Shown: positions 25,295-34,401 of the stretch, piece after piece
Layout of the letters: each line of letters opens with the position of its first letter
Position numbering within the stretch: the stretch's first letter is position 1
NCBI GenBank assembly: GCA_029287575.1
Contig: JARFQW010000195.1
Coordinates: 1 to 54,115 of the forward strand
Reading direction: 5' to 3'
Length of the DNA: 54,115 bases
Source of the DNA: Gammaproteobacteria bacterium
GTDB taxonomy: Bacteria > Pseudomonadota > Gammaproteobacteria > Steroidobacterales > XN24
Translations under genes and position numbers: made by a program
The notes under the pieces: model-generated
Seen by the model: the letters and a program-made list of their open reading frames with translations, nothing else
Told to the model about the DNA's origin: nothing
Databases searched by the model: none

Positions 25295-26194
25295 CTACTC
25301 GCCCTGCTCGGCGAACAGATCGTCCAGCTTGTTTTCGTAATCGTGGTACCCGAGGGTCGCGTAGAGCTCCTTGCGGGTCTGCATGTCGTCGAGGCGCTCC
25401 ACCTGGGTGCCCTTTTCGCGCAGGGTCTGGTAAACCGCCAGCGCCGCCTTGCTCATGGCGCGGAACGCCGAGAGCGGGTAGAGCACGAGACGAACCCCGG
25501 CGTCCGCCAGTTCCGTGGTCGTGAACAGCGGCGTCTGACCGAACTCGGTGATGTTCGCCAGCACGGGAACACCGACCGCGTCGGTAAACTGCCGATACTC
25601 GTCGAGGGTATTGAGGGCCTCGGCAAAGATCATGTCTGCGCCGGCCTCCACATAGGCCAGCGCCCGGTCGACCGCCGACTGCTGCCCCTCGACGGCGTGG
25701 GCATCCGTACGCGCCATGATCACAAAACCCGCGTCCGTGCGGCCGTCCACGGCCGCCTTGATCCGATCGCACATCTCCTGAGAGGCCACCAGCGCCTTCC
25801 CCGGACGATGGCCGCAACGCTTGGCGGACACCTGGTCTTCGATATGGCAGCCGGCCGCGCCGGCACGGATCAGCTCCGACACGCTGCGAGCGATCATGAA
25901 CGCCTGTCCCCAGCCGGTATCGGCATCCACGAGCAGGGGCAGGTCGGACGCACCGGAGATGCGGCGGACATCCTCGCAGACGTCATTGAGGCTGGTCATG
26001 CCCAGGTCCGGAAGTCCGAAGGACGCGTTGGCCACGCCGGCCCCCGAGAGGTAGATCGCGCGAAAACCGGCATCGCGGGCCAGCAGCGCGGAGTAGGCAT
26101 TGATGGTGCCGACGACCTGCAGCGGCCGTTCGGCCTCCAGGGCGGCCCGAAAGCGGTCACCGGCAGAGGTGCCGGGCGCGGGATTGGCGGACAT
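25295..26194 (-). CDS. prpB: 2-methylisocitrate lyase
   Basis: 299 residues, isocitrate-lyase/PEP-mutase family. It splits 2-methylisocitrate into pyruvate and succinate. Metal-binding VDADTGWG (89-96) and the active-site loop KRCGHRPGK with Cys127 are present; the KRCGH form is the PrpB signature. I chose ATG 26194, which has GGGAG nine bases upstream; an ATG at 26209 would add five residues. It lies 100 bases downstream of acuI. Confidence 0.96.
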   Translation of the reverse strand: MSANPAPGTSAGDRFRAALEAERPLQVVGTINAYSALLARDAGFRAIYLSGAGVANASFGLPDLGMTSLNDVCEDVRRISGASDLPLLVDADTGWGQAFMIARSVSELIRAGAAGCHIEDQVSAKRCGHRPGKALVASQEMCDRIKAAVDGRTDAGFVIMARTDAHAVEGQQSAVDRALAYVEAGADMIFAEALNTLDEYRQFTDAVGVPVLANITEFGQTPLFTTTELADAGVRLVLYPLSAFRAMSKAALAVYQTLREKGTQVERLDDMQTRKELYATLGYHDYENKLDDLFAEQGE

Positions 26195-26294
26195 GCGTCT
26201 TTCTCCCATCCGGGTGATCCGGTCAGAGGGGGCGGTATTCTAGCCCAGGCCCCTCCTCAATGTAGTTTGCGGGGCGGCGCCCGCAACCGGCTTG

Positions 26295-27287
26295 CTACCG
26301 GGAGAGATCCACGACGGTCCTGCCCCGCACCTTGCCTTCCAGGTACTCGCCAAAAACGGCGTCCAGCTCCGAAAGGCCGATCGTGCGGGTGCCGATCACG
26401 TCCAGGTGACGCGGCTTGAGATCGGTTGCCAGCCGAGCCCAGACCGCTTCGCGCACGGGGCGCGGCGTCATCACCGAGTTGATGCCCAGCAGGTTCACAC
26501 CCCGCAGGATGAACGGCATGACGGTCGTGTGCAGCTCGTGGCTCTCGGCCAGGCCGATGCTGGCAATACTGCCCCACCAGTCCACCGTGCGAGTCAGCCA
26601 GGTGAGGGTTTCGCCGCCGAGGTTGTCCACGGCGCCCGCCCATCGGGCTTTCTCCATCGGCCGGCGACCGTAGTCCTCTTCGCCGCGGATGAGGATCTCG
26701 CTGGCTCCCAGGGACTGCAGGTAGTCGGCGGCCGCTGCCTTGCCCGTCAGGGCGCTGACCTCGTAGCCGCGACCCGCCAGCATGTCCACCGCCAGGCTGC
26801 CCACGCCACCGGTCGCGCCGGTCACGACAACCGGGCCGCCGCCCGGTTCCAGGCCGTTGTGTTCGAGCCGGTGCACCGCCAGAGCCGCGGTGAACCCGGC
26901 GGTACCCAGGCACATCGCGTGCCAGGCGTCGAGCCCCTCCGGCATCGGGATCACCCAGTCGCCGCGGACCCGCGCCCGTTGCGCGTAGCCGCCGTCGTGG
27001 TCCTCGCCGAGGCCGCAGCCGGTCACGAGCACGGCGTCGCCCGGCGCATAACGCTCGTCCCCGGACTCCACGACGGTGCCGGCCACGTCGATGCCGCCCA
27101 CGAGAGGGAAGCGCTTCAGAATCCGGCCGGCTCCCGTGGCCGCCAGCGCGTCCTTGTAGTTGATGCTGGAGAATTCCGAGGCGATCACGACATCGCCCTC
27201 TCCCAGGTCATCGAGGGTCAGATCCTCGTAGCCCGGTTTCACGCCCTTCTCCGCTTCGTGAATACGGTATGCCTTGAACGTTTCCAT
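26295..27287 (-). CDS. acuI: Acrylyl-CoA reductase (NADPH), YhdH/AcuI family
   Basis: 330 residues of the medium-chain dehydrogenase/reductase superfamily without zinc-ligand cysteines. AcuI reduces acrylyl-CoA to propionyl-CoA. Family segments: INYKDALAATG, LVGGIDVAGTV, GATGGVGSLAVDMLAGRGYEVSA and the C-terminal GRTVVDL. Start at ATG 27287 after a GAGGAGGGGG ribosome site; the frame extends to 27404 without homology. It heads acuI-prpB-prpC-prpD, so its product is the substrate of the next three enzymes. This fits use of acrylate, DMSP or 3-hydroxypropionate, or detoxification of acrylyl-CoA. Confidence 0.93.
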   Translation of the reverse strand: METFKAYRIHEAEKGVKPGYEDLTLDDLGEGDVVIASEFSSINYKDALAATGAGRILKRFPLVGGIDVAGTVVESGDERYAPGDAVLVTGCGLGEDHDGGYAQRARVRGDWVIPMPEGLDAWHAMCLGTAGFTAALAVHRLEHNGLEPGGGPVVVTGATGGVGSLAVDMLAGRGYEVSALTGKAAAADYLQSLGASEILIRGEEDYGRRPMEKARWAGAVDNLGGETLTWLTRTVDWWGSIASIGLAESHELHTTVMPFILRGVNLLGINSVMTPRPVREAVWARLATDLKPRHLDVIGTRTIGLSELDAVFGEYLEGKVRGRTVVDLSR

Positions 27288-27429
27288 GCCCCCTCCTCGC
27301 CTGTGGCGCCGGCTGTCCGCGCAGTGCGCGGCAGTCCGGCTGTGTGCGGCACCCGTGCGCCGCTCGATTCGATTGCTCAGTATCCGTTGTCGGCCGCGCC
27401 ACACCAGGGCGTGCCGAGCGTCGTTCGCT

Positions 27430-28410
27430 TCAGCCGCGGCTCCGGCGTGCCAGCCAGACTTCCAGGCCCTGCACGTTGAGCTGGATATCCGGACCCAGGA
27501 GTTCCATACGCCGGACCGGATCCGGGTCGAAGCCGTGCCGGTCCAGACGCGCGAACAGGTACGCGGTCATCGCCTCGGTGAGCGCCTTGGTCACGTCCGT
27601 CTCGCCGGCGGCCCGCTCCGCCATGGCAACAAAGGCATCCAGGTCGCCGTGCAGCTGCCCGGCCAGCCCGGCCGGATCCGGTACGCGGCCGTAGTGGGTC
27701 AGAAAAACCCAGTCCGGCTCGAACGACAGAATCCTGTCCACGGAGGCATGGGCGGCTTCGGGGTCGAAATGCACGGGCGTCGTGGTCGGAAAGAGAAAAT
27801 GGCCCGCGGCAGTATCCAGTTCGCGGTACGACAAGCCGAAGCTGTCCCCCGTGAACACCCCGTCCGATGCCGGGTCCTCCATGCAGTAGTGGTGTCGTGC
27901 ATGGCCCTCGGTGTGGATAAATCTCAGATGCCGGCCGGCCCAGTCGATCTGTTCTTCATCCGCCACGGTGCGAATCCGTGCCTCCGGGATGGGCCGAATC
28001 TCGCCGTATAGTCGCTCAAAGAGTTCATCGCCATAAACCGCCCGACTGCCGGCCTCCAGCTTGGCGGGATCAGCCAGGTGAGGCGCGCCGCGAGGGTGCA
28101 GGACGGCGACCGCGTTCGGGCAGGCGGCAATGAGCTGACCCGCGCCGCCCGCGTGGTCGAGATGCACGTGGGTGACGAATACGTAGTCGACCTCGTCCAC
28201 CGACCGGCCGGCGGCCTCGAGGGCCGCGAGCAGCAGGGGAACCGAATGGCTAGTACCCGTATCCACAAAGGCAGCGCGGCCGGCCTGTACGATGAGATGG
28301 CTGGCATCCAGATGAGGGCGCACATAGTGGGTATCGATGGCGCTGATCCCGGCGTGGTATGGAGTGACGTCCGCCACGACGTCGCTACCGGATGGGCGGT
28401 TCGAAGTCAT
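27430..28410 (-). CDS. Metallo-beta-lactamase-fold hydrolase
   Basis: 326 residues, cytoplasmic (no signal peptide). The dinuclear-metal motif THVHLDHAGG has His81, His83, Asp85 and His86; further ligands are in TEGHARHHY, TGDSFG and THYGR. The C-terminal 90 residues are helical. The closest general group is glyoxalase II/RNase Z-like hydrolases with an extra helical end. The substrate is unknown; a thioester or acyl-CoA-related role would fit the downstream acuI-prp genes (142-base gap) but is inference. A GGAGG ribosome site precedes the ATG. Divergent from the photolyase gene. Confidence 0.85.
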   Translation of the reverse strand: MTSNRPSGSDVVADVTPYHAGISAIDTHYVRPHLDASHLIVQAGRAAFVDTGTSHSVPLLLAALEAAGRSVDEVDYVFVTHVHLDHAGGAGQLIAACPNAVAVLHPRGAPHLADPAKLEAGSRAVYGDELFERLYGEIRPIPEARIRTVADEEQIDWAGRHLRFIHTEGHARHHYCMEDPASDGVFTGDSFGLSYRELDTAAGHFLFPTTTPVHFDPEAAHASVDRILSFEPDWVFLTHYGRVPDPAGLAGQLHGDLDAFVAMAERAAGETDVTKALTEAMTAYLFARLDRHGFDPDPVRRMELLGPDIQLNVQGLEVWLARRSRG

Positions 28411-28478
28411 ACAGCCTCCAGACGAGGGGGTCCGATTGTGAACCGCCGGACCAAGGATGCAAGTCCGGGTGCCGGTTC

Positions 28479-30014
28479 GTGAGCCGGTCCCGGCGCCTGG
28501 TCATGGTCCTCGGCGACCAGCTCGATGCCGGCAATCCGGCCCTCGCGGCGGCCGATCCTGCCAGCGATATCGTGCTCATGGCGGAAACTTCCGGCGAAGC
28601 GGCTCATGTCTGGAGCCACAAGCAGCGCATCGCGGTGTTCTTCGCTGCCATGCGCCACCGGGCCGAGAACCTCGGGGCCGAGGGCTGGCAGGTGGATTAC
28701 CGGCCCGTGGACGAACAGCTCGGCAGCCTGGGCGAGGCCCTGGCAGACGCCGTGCAGCGCCACGGCGCGGAACAGATCCTGGTCACGGAACCCGGGGAAT
28801 GGCGGGTCCGGAGCGAGCTCGCTGACGCGGCGAAGGGGGCCGGCGCGGAAATCTGCTGGTTCGATGACACGCACTTCTTCGCGAGCCATCGCGAATTTCG
28901 TGACTGGGCCCGGGACCGCAAACAGCTGGTCATGGAGTATTTCTACCGGGAGATGCGCCGGCGCCACGATGTGCTTATGGATGGCGACCAGCCCCAGGGG
29001 GACCGCTGGAATTTCGACAAGGACAACCGGGGCAGCTTCGGCCGCAAGGGGCCCGGCGAGCTCCCTGAACCGCGCCGGTTCGAGCCGGACGACATCACCC
29101 GGCAGGCCATCGCCGACGTCAGAACCCACTTTCCGGATCACCCGGGGTCACTGGAGGCATTCGGCTGGCCGGTCACGCCGGCGGATGCCTCGGCGGCCCT
29201 CGACGATTTCGTCGCTCACCGGCTGCCGCTGTATGGGCAGTACCAGGACGCAATGTGGGCCGGAGAGCCCTTTCTTTACCACTCCCTCATTTCGGTGGCC
29301 CTGAACCTCAAGCTGCTGGATCCCCGCGAGGCCGTGGCGGCCGCCGAAGCCGCCTGGCGGGACGGCCACGTGCCCCTGGCCGCGGCCGAGGGATTCGTCC
29401 GCCAGATCCTCGGCTGGCGCGAGTTCATCCGCGGCGTTTACTGGCTGCACATGCCCGGCTACGAGACCGGCAACCACTATTCCCACGAGCGCCCGCTGCC
29501 GGCGTTTTTCTGGACCGGCGACACCAGCATGACTTGCCTGAAGCAAAGCATCGGCGACACCCTGGCGAACGGATATGCCCATCACATCCAGCGACTGATG
29601 GTCATCGGAAACTTCAGCCTGCTGGCCGGGCTGGCGCCGCGGGAGGTCTGTGCCTGGTTTCTCGCGGTCTACGTGGACGCGGTGGAATGGGTGGAGCTAC
29701 CCAATACCCTGGGCATGGCGCTGCATGCCGATGGCGGCATCGTCGGCAGCAAACCCTACGTCTCCACGGGGCGCTACATCCAGCGGATGAGCAACTACTG
29801 CGCGACCTGCCGCTACGACCCCGGCCAGCGGACCGGCGAGAAGGCCTGTCCGTTTACGACCCTCTACTGGAATTTTCTCGACCGCAACCGCGAGTCGCTG
29901 GCCGCCAACGGTCGAATGGGTCTGACCCTGCGGAATCTGGACCGCCTGGACCCCGAGGAACTGGCGGCAATCGCCGAGAGGGCGGACGCGGTGCTGGGGC
30001 GACTGGACGATTGA
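28479..30014 (+). CDS. FeS-type photolyase/cryptochrome (PhrB/FeS-BCP class)
   Basis: 511 residues of the deoxyribodipyrimidine-photolyase-related family (COG3046). The N-terminal Rossmann domain begins LVMVLGDQLD; the C-terminal half is the FAD-binding helical domain (GWREFIRGVYW, GYAHHIQRLMVIGNF). Four cysteines, Cys353, Cys441, Cys444 and Cys457, have the same spacing as the 4Fe-4S ligands I recall from Agrobacterium PhrB, a (6-4) photolyase. I chose GTG 28479; an upstream frame from 28392 would overlap the divergent gene. It likely repairs (6-4) photoproducts with light. Ends 12 bases from a convergent cytochrome gene. Confidence 0.92.
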   Translation: MSRSRRLVMVLGDQLDAGNPALAAADPASDIVLMAETSGEAAHVWSHKQRIAVFFAAMRHRAENLGAEGWQVDYRPVDEQLGSLGEALADAVQRHGAEQILVTEPGEWRVRSELADAAKGAGAEICWFDDTHFFASHREFRDWARDRKQLVMEYFYREMRRRHDVLMDGDQPQGDRWNFDKDNRGSFGRKGPGELPEPRRFEPDDITRQAIADVRTHFPDHPGSLEAFGWPVTPADASAALDDFVAHRLPLYGQYQDAMWAGEPFLYHSLISVALNLKLLDPREAVAAAEAAWRDGHVPLAAAEGFVRQILGWREFIRGVYWLHMPGYETGNHYSHERPLPAFFWTGDTSMTCLKQSIGDTLANGYAHHIQRLMVIGNFSLLAGLAPREVCAWFLAVYVDAVEWVELPNTLGMALHADGGIVGSKPYVSTGRYIQRMSNYCATCRYDPGQRTGEKACPFTTLYWNFLDRNRESLAANGRMGLTLRNLDRLDPEELAAIAERADAVLGRLDD

Positions 30015-30026
30015 GCCCGTCCGCGG

Positions 30027-30380
30027 CTACTCCCAGGAGGGCGTGGTCAGGCCATCGAGACTGGAATAGAACGCGGCCAGATCGGCGATATCCGCGTCGG
30101 ACAGGCCGGTGGCAAAACCCGCCATGATCGCGTTTTTGCGCTCGCCGCTGCGGTAACCGCGAAGCGCGTACACCAGGTAGGCCTCGTGCTGCCCGGCAAG
30201 TTTCGGGTACATCGGTGCGGTGCCCAGGCCGTCGGCGCCGTGACAGGCGTGGCAGGTCGTCGATTTGCCCCGGCCGAGTTCGGCGTCACCGCCGGCCGCC
30301 AATGCCGGGCCGGCCGCGAGCCCCGTCATGGAGACCAGCGCCAGCGTGGCGGTCATTCGAAAAATCGTGCGCGTGAGCAT
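30027..30380 (-). CDS. Small soluble cytochrome c (c553/class I type)
   Basis: 117 residues. A signal peptide (1-29, ending GPALAAG) leads to the haem site Cys43-His-Ala-Cys46-His47. A Met in NAIMAGFATGLSDADI is the likely axial ligand. The frame extends upstream to 30413 but ATG 30380 gives a proper signal peptide. Periplasmic electron carrier. It is 4 bases after a second cytochrome gene, so the pair is one operon. Confidence 0.9.
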   Translation of the reverse strand: MLTRTIFRMTATLALVSMTGLAAGPALAAGGDAELGRGKSTTCHACHGADGLGTAPMYPKLAGQHEAYLVYALRGYRSGERKNAIMAGFATGLSDADIADLAAFYSSLDGLTTPSWE

Positions 30381-30384
30381 GGGA

Positions 30385-30705
30385 TTACTCCGCCGCCTCA
30401 AACCAGGCGGCAATGTCGGCCATGTCCTGCTCGCTCAGCGTGGCCGCCTGCGCGTGCATCGTGCCGTGAGGGCGATCGCCGTTGGCATAGCCTTTCAGCG
30501 CGTCGATGATGTACTGGGCATTCTGGCCGCCCAGCTTGGGGACCGGGAAGGTCGGATAGGCATTCTTGTAGTCTTCGATGCCGTGACAGCCCAGGCAGGT
30601 CTCTGCCTTTTTCCTGCCGGCATCGCTGTCTCCGTCCGCCAGGGCTGCGCCCGGAAGATACAAGACTGCGACCATTCCGGCGATTGCAACGCCTTTAAGG
30701 GACAT
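30385..30705 (-). CDS. Small soluble cytochrome c (c553/class I type), second copy
   Basis: 106 residues. A signal peptide (1-23, ending GAALAD) precedes the haem site Cys37-Leu-Gly-Cys40-His41; a Met in HGTMHAQAATLSEQDM is the likely axial ligand. Start at ATG 30705 with an AGAGAGGAT ribosome site. It resembles the downstream cytochrome in layout but is not a close copy. The redox partners are not visible in the window. Divergent from the SIMPL-domain gene. Confidence 0.9.
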   Translation of the reverse strand: MSLKGVAIAGMVAVLYLPGAALADGDSDAGRKKAETCLGCHGIEDYKNAYPTFPVPKLGGQNAQYIIDALKGYANGDRPHGTMHAQAATLSEQDMADIAAWFEAAE

Positions 30706-30799
30706 GGATCCTCTCTGATAACCGCCGACGGGCGGGGCTGGACTCGGGGCGGTTATGGTAATCAGAGCGTGCCAAAACTCCAAACTCAGGGAAAATTTC

Positions 30800-31513
30800 A
30801 TGCGCCACTTTTTTTTCGGCAGCCTCGCTGCATCGCTTATCCTGATCCCACTGATGGCCACTGCCAGCGACACAATCCCGCCGCGCACCGTCACCACGAC
30901 GGGCGAGGCCCTGATCAGGACCGTGCCGGACGAGGCAACGATTTCCATGGGCGTGGAGATTCGTGACCCCGAGCTTGCGACGGCGCGTGAGCGGGCCGGC
31001 ACCATCGTGGAGGAATTCCTGGCCGGGGCACGGAACCTGGGTATTCCGGACAAGGACATCGCAACCCTCGGCGCCCGGATCCAGCCGGACTACGAATGGA
31101 ACCGGGAAACCGGCGAGCGTCGGCTCAGGGGCTACATAGTCAACCGGGAAATGCAGATCACCGTGAAGGACCTCGACGTCCTTGGGCCGCTGATCGAAGC
31201 GGCCACGGCCGCGGGCGTCAACCAGGTTCAGCCCGCCATGCTGACCAGCAGCCGCCGCAAGGAGCTGGAGCGCCAGGCTCTGGCCGACGCCACGCGCGAC
31301 GCCCGCCAGCGGGCCGAGGCTGCCGCTACCGCCGTGAATGCCGGGGTCGGGGCCGTGCGCAAGATCGACGCGTCATCACCCCGCGTGCAGCCCGTGGCCC
31401 GGCGCGCGGAGGTCATGATGGCCTCCGACTCGGCAGGCGCAAACCGCGGATGGCAGCCCGGTGAGATCAATATCCCCGCAACGGTGCACGTAACGTTCGA
31501 CCTGGAGCCCTGA
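30800..31513 (+). CDS. Periplasmic SIMPL-domain protein (DUF541)
   Basis: 237 residues with a signal peptide (about 1-22, ATAS). The DUF541/SIMPL pattern starts at TVTTTGEALIRTVPDEATISMGVE and includes YIVNREMQITVKDLDVLGPLIEAA and RQALADATRDARQRAEAAA. Members such as E. coli YggE are periplasmic or outer-membrane proteins linked to oxidative stress. Start chosen at ATG 30800, which has AGGGAAAA upstream. Convergent with the glutathione peroxidase gene (58 bases). Confidence 0.88.
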   Translation: MRHFFFGSLAASLILIPLMATASDTIPPRTVTTTGEALIRTVPDEATISMGVEIRDPELATARERAGTIVEEFLAGARNLGIPDKDIATLGARIQPDYEWNRETGERRLRGYIVNREMQITVKDLDVLGPLIEAATAAGVNQVQPAMLTSSRRKELERQALADATRDARQRAEAAATAVNAGVGAVRKIDASSPRVQPVARRAEVMMASDSAGANRGWQPGEINIPATVHVTFDLEP

Positions 31514-31571
31514 GATAGCCGGGCCCTTACCGGGGCCTCGCAAACCGGTCGCGGGCCGCGGCTCCAAGGTG

Positions 31572-32051
31572 TTACCGGGTATCCAGGGCCGCGGCGATCT
31601 CGGTCATCAGGCCGGCATCCCGCGGCGACGTGGCCGCCGGGTAACGGCCAAGCACCGTGCCGTCACGCCCGATAAGAAATTTCTCGAAATTCCACGCAAT
31701 CTCGCCGCCTTCAGCGGTCATCCAGGCGTACAGGGGATGACGATGAGGGCCGTTGACCTCGATTTTTTCGGTCAGGGGGAAATTGACACCGAATTTCGTG
31801 TCGCAGAACGCCTGGATTTCGCCCGGCCCTCCCGGCTCCTGCGCACCAAACTGGTTACAGGGAAACCCGACGACCGTAAAGCCCTCGCCGGCCAGCTCGG
31901 TCTGCAAGGTCACGAGATCCGCGTACTGGGGGGTGTAGCCACACAGGCTGGCCACGTTGACCGCCAGCACGACCTTGCCCTTCGTGCCGGCCAGCGCGTC
32001 TGCCGATCCGTCGAGCGACGCGATGGCGAAGTCCTGGAAACGCCGGGTCAT
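31572..32051 (-). CDS. Glutathione/thioredoxin peroxidase (Cys type, BtuE-like)
   Basis: 159 residues. The catalytic tetrad of the GPx family is visible: Cys37 in NVASLCGYT, Gln in CNQFGAQEPG, and Trp/Asn in WNFEKFLI. Cys replaces selenocysteine as usual in bacteria. It reduces hydroperoxides with GSH or thioredoxin and would use the GSH pool kept reduced by Gor (1.8 kb). Start at ATG 32051, giving the family N-terminus; ten more residues are possible from 32081. 95 bases from the divergent DUF945-like gene. Confidence 0.92.
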   Translation of the reverse strand: MTRRFQDFAIASLDGSADALAGTKGKVVLAVNVASLCGYTPQYADLVTLQTELAGEGFTVVGFPCNQFGAQEPGGPGEIQAFCDTKFGVNFPLTEKIEVNGPHRHPLYAWMTAEGGEIAWNFEKFLIGRDGTVLGRYPAATSPRDAGLMTEIAAALDTR

Positions 32052-32146
32052 GATCTGCTCCGCAAAGCCTGGGCGCGACACGGCGCCGGAAGCCGCATGC
32101 TACCATCGCCGACCGCTCTCCTTCCGACCAACTGCCCCGCATCTCA

Positions 32147-33436
32147 TTGAAACGCTTACTTCTTCTCATGGCCTTGCTGCTGGTTCTGCCGGCGCTGTTC
32201 GGTCTGTTCACGAGCGGAATCGCCGAATCGCTGCTGGCGCGCGGCCTCGAGGGCCAGGGTGCGGCACGCCAGGACAGCCAGGTCGAGCGCGGCTGGTTCT
32301 CCTCGGCCTTGAACCAGCGTTTCCGGCTGACCGATGGCGGCCTCGCGGAATTTCTTGCCCTGGCCACGGGAGTAGACTCCGCGGCCGAGCTGATCGTCAG
32401 CTCGCAGATGCGGCACGGGCCGCTGCCCGGCTGGACACCGGGCCTGGCCGCCGCCGACACGTCTTACCGGATCGTTGCCGCGGACGGGAGCACGCACGAG
32501 GTCCCGGCGTCGAGTTCCAGCCGGGTCGGATTCACCGGCCGGACGACGACGGAACTGGAGCTGGGAGCATTTCCCCGGCGCTGCCGGCCGGGGCGGGGCT
32601 GTCTGGACAGCGGCGGCGGGCGTTTCCGCTCCGTCCAGCCGCCCGGTGACGGCCGCTGGACCCTGACGGGTGCTCTGGGTCCGCTGGCCCTGGAGGGTCC
32701 GGACGGGCGCATCGCCTTGGGACGCCTGAGTATCGATGCCAGGGCGCGCATCGAGGATGCGTTGCCCCGCTCCGGCCAGGGCCTGCTCAATTTCGAGTCG
32801 ATCGCCATCACCGATCCGCAGCAGAACACCGTCACGCTGGATTCGCTCGATGTCACCAGCGAACTGGCCGTGGCGGAGCACAGATTTTCCCAGTCCTTCA
32901 GCCTGGACGCGCCGCGGATTGTCTCGGCCAGCGGCGACGAGGGCCATGTCCGGCTGTCGGTGGCGGCGCGGGACCTGGACGCGCCGACCGTGTACGGGAT
33001 CGGACGGGAACTTGCCGGGGAGCCGCCCGCAGACCGTCCGCGGCGGGTCGGCCAGCTGTTGATGGCGCAGTGGCAGGAGCTCGCGGTGCATGGCCCCTCG
33101 GTCACCCTGGAGGAACTGGAATTCGCCGGGGTCCCGGATTCGGCGAGCGCCTCACTGCACCTGGCCCTGCCGCCCGCCTCGGGGCGTGCTGACCGCGGCC
33201 TGCTCGCAACTCTGTACGAACACCTGGATGGCCGCTTCTCCGTGGCCCTCTCCGAAGGCGTGATCCGGTCCATCAGTGCCGGCAATCCGGACCAGGGCCA
33301 GCGACTCGCTGCCCTGATCAGCCTGGGCTACCTCGAGTTCCGCGACGGACGTTATCGCATGAGCGGAACCTATGCGGGACGCCTGCTGACCGTGAACGGC
33401 CGACCCCTGCCCCTCCCCGCCCTGCCCGGCCTCTAG
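32147..33436 (+). CDS. DUF945 (YdgA-like) periplasmic protein
   Basis: 429 residues with a hydrophobic N-terminal segment (1-25) acting as signal or anchor, then QVERGWFSSALNQRF, the start pattern of the YdgA/DUF945 family. The rest is beta-rich and of low complexity in sequence, ending with GRPLPLPALP. The function of the family is unknown. The TTG at 32147 keeps the positive KR before the hydrophobic helix; an ATG at 32168 would remove it. The stop shares the bases CTAG with the opposing oppF stop. Confidence 0.7.
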   Translation: MKRLLLLMALLLVLPALFGLFTSGIAESLLARGLEGQGAARQDSQVERGWFSSALNQRFRLTDGGLAEFLALATGVDSAAELIVSSQMRHGPLPGWTPGLAAADTSYRIVAADGSTHEVPASSSSRVGFTGRTTTELELGAFPRRCRPGRGCLDSGGGRFRSVQPPGDGRWTLTGALGPLALEGPDGRIALGRLSIDARARIEDALPRSGQGLLNFESIAITDPQQNTVTLDSLDVTSELAVAEHRFSQSFSLDAPRIVSASGDEGHVRLSVAARDLDAPTVYGIGRELAGEPPADRPRRVGQLLMAQWQELAVHGPSVTLEELEFAGVPDSASASLHLALPPASGRADRGLLATLYEHLDGRFSVALSEGVIRSISAGNPDQGQRLAALISLGYLEFRDGRYRMSGTYAGRLLTVNGRPLPLPALPGL

Positions 33437-34401
33437 CCGGGCGCCGGGCGCGTCAACTCGTCACGCCGGTGACAGGCCGCATGGTGGCCGTTCACCGCAA
33501 CGGCCGGTGGCGGGCTTTTCGCACACAAGGCGATCGCATGGGGGCAGCGGGTTCGGAAGCGGCAGCCGCCGGGCGGATCGGTGGGCGACGGCACCTCGCC
33601 GTCGAGTACCGCCGGCAGTTCGAGACGGGCGGGATCCGGAATCGCGGCGAGAAGAGCCCGGGTGTAGGGATGCGCCGGCAGCCCATAGACCTGTTCACGG
33701 GTGCCGGACTCGACCACCTGGCCCAGGTACATCACTGCGACCCGCTGACTCAGGTGGTGGACGACGGCGAGGTCGTGGGAAATGAACAGGATCGCGAGAT
33801 CCAGTTCGTCCTGCAGTCCGGCCAGCAGATTGACGATCTGGGCCTGCACGGAAACGTCCAGAGCGCTCACCGCCTCGTCGCAGATCAGCAGCCGCGGCTC
33901 GACTACGAGCGCCCGGGCAATAGCGATCCGCTGGCACTGGCCGCCGGAAAACTGGTGCGGATAGCGCATGGCCAGATCCGCCGTCAGCCCGACCCGGTCG
34001 AGCATCGCCATGCTGCGCTCCCTGCGCTGTCCGGCATTGAGCTCCGGGCGATGGATTGCCAGCGGCTCGGCCACGATCTGCCAGGCGGGCATGCGTGGAT
34101 CGAGGGCCGAAACCGGATCCTGGAACACCATCTGGATTTCCTCGCGAAGACGCCTCGGCCAGCGGCGTTCGCCGGCCCGCACGATCGAGTCTCCCAGACG
34201 GAATTCACCGCGGGACAGGGGTGCCAGGCCGATCAGCGCCCGCGCGAGGCTGGACTTGCCGCAGCCGGATTCACCCACGATACCCAGAGTCTGACCGGCG
34301 TCGACCGTCAGAGAGACGCCATCGACCGCCCGCACCGGCATGTCCTTGCGACTACGGCCCGGGTACACGACGTCGATGTCTTCCACGCCGAGCAGCGTCA
34401 C
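33433..34401 (-). CDS. oppF: Oligopeptide ABC transporter ATP-binding protein OppF
   Basis: 322 residues. Walker A GESGCGKSS, signature FSGGQCQRIAIARAL, Walker B RLLICDEAVSALD and the switch His (FISHDL) are present, plus the C-terminal cysteine-rich OppD/F motif CRFRTRCPHAIALC. The start is GTG 34401, which overlaps the oppD stop as GTGA; the frame runs on to 34515 without homology. Last gene of mnmG-oppA-oppA-oppBCDF. Confidence 0.94.
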   Translation of the reverse strand: MTLLGVEDIDVVYPGRSRKDMPVRAVDGVSLTVDAGQTLGIVGESGCGKSSLARALIGLAPLSRGEFRLGDSIVRAGERRWPRRLREEIQMVFQDPVSALDPRMPAWQIVAEPLAIHRPELNAGQRRERSMAMLDRVGLTADLAMRYPHQFSGGQCQRIAIARALVVEPRLLICDEAVSALDVSVQAQIVNLLAGLQDELDLAILFISHDLAVVHHLSQRVAVMYLGQVVESGTREQVYGLPAHPYTRALLAAIPDPARLELPAVLDGEVPSPTDPPGGCRFRTRCPHAIALCAKSPPPAVAVNGHHAACHRRDELTRPAPG

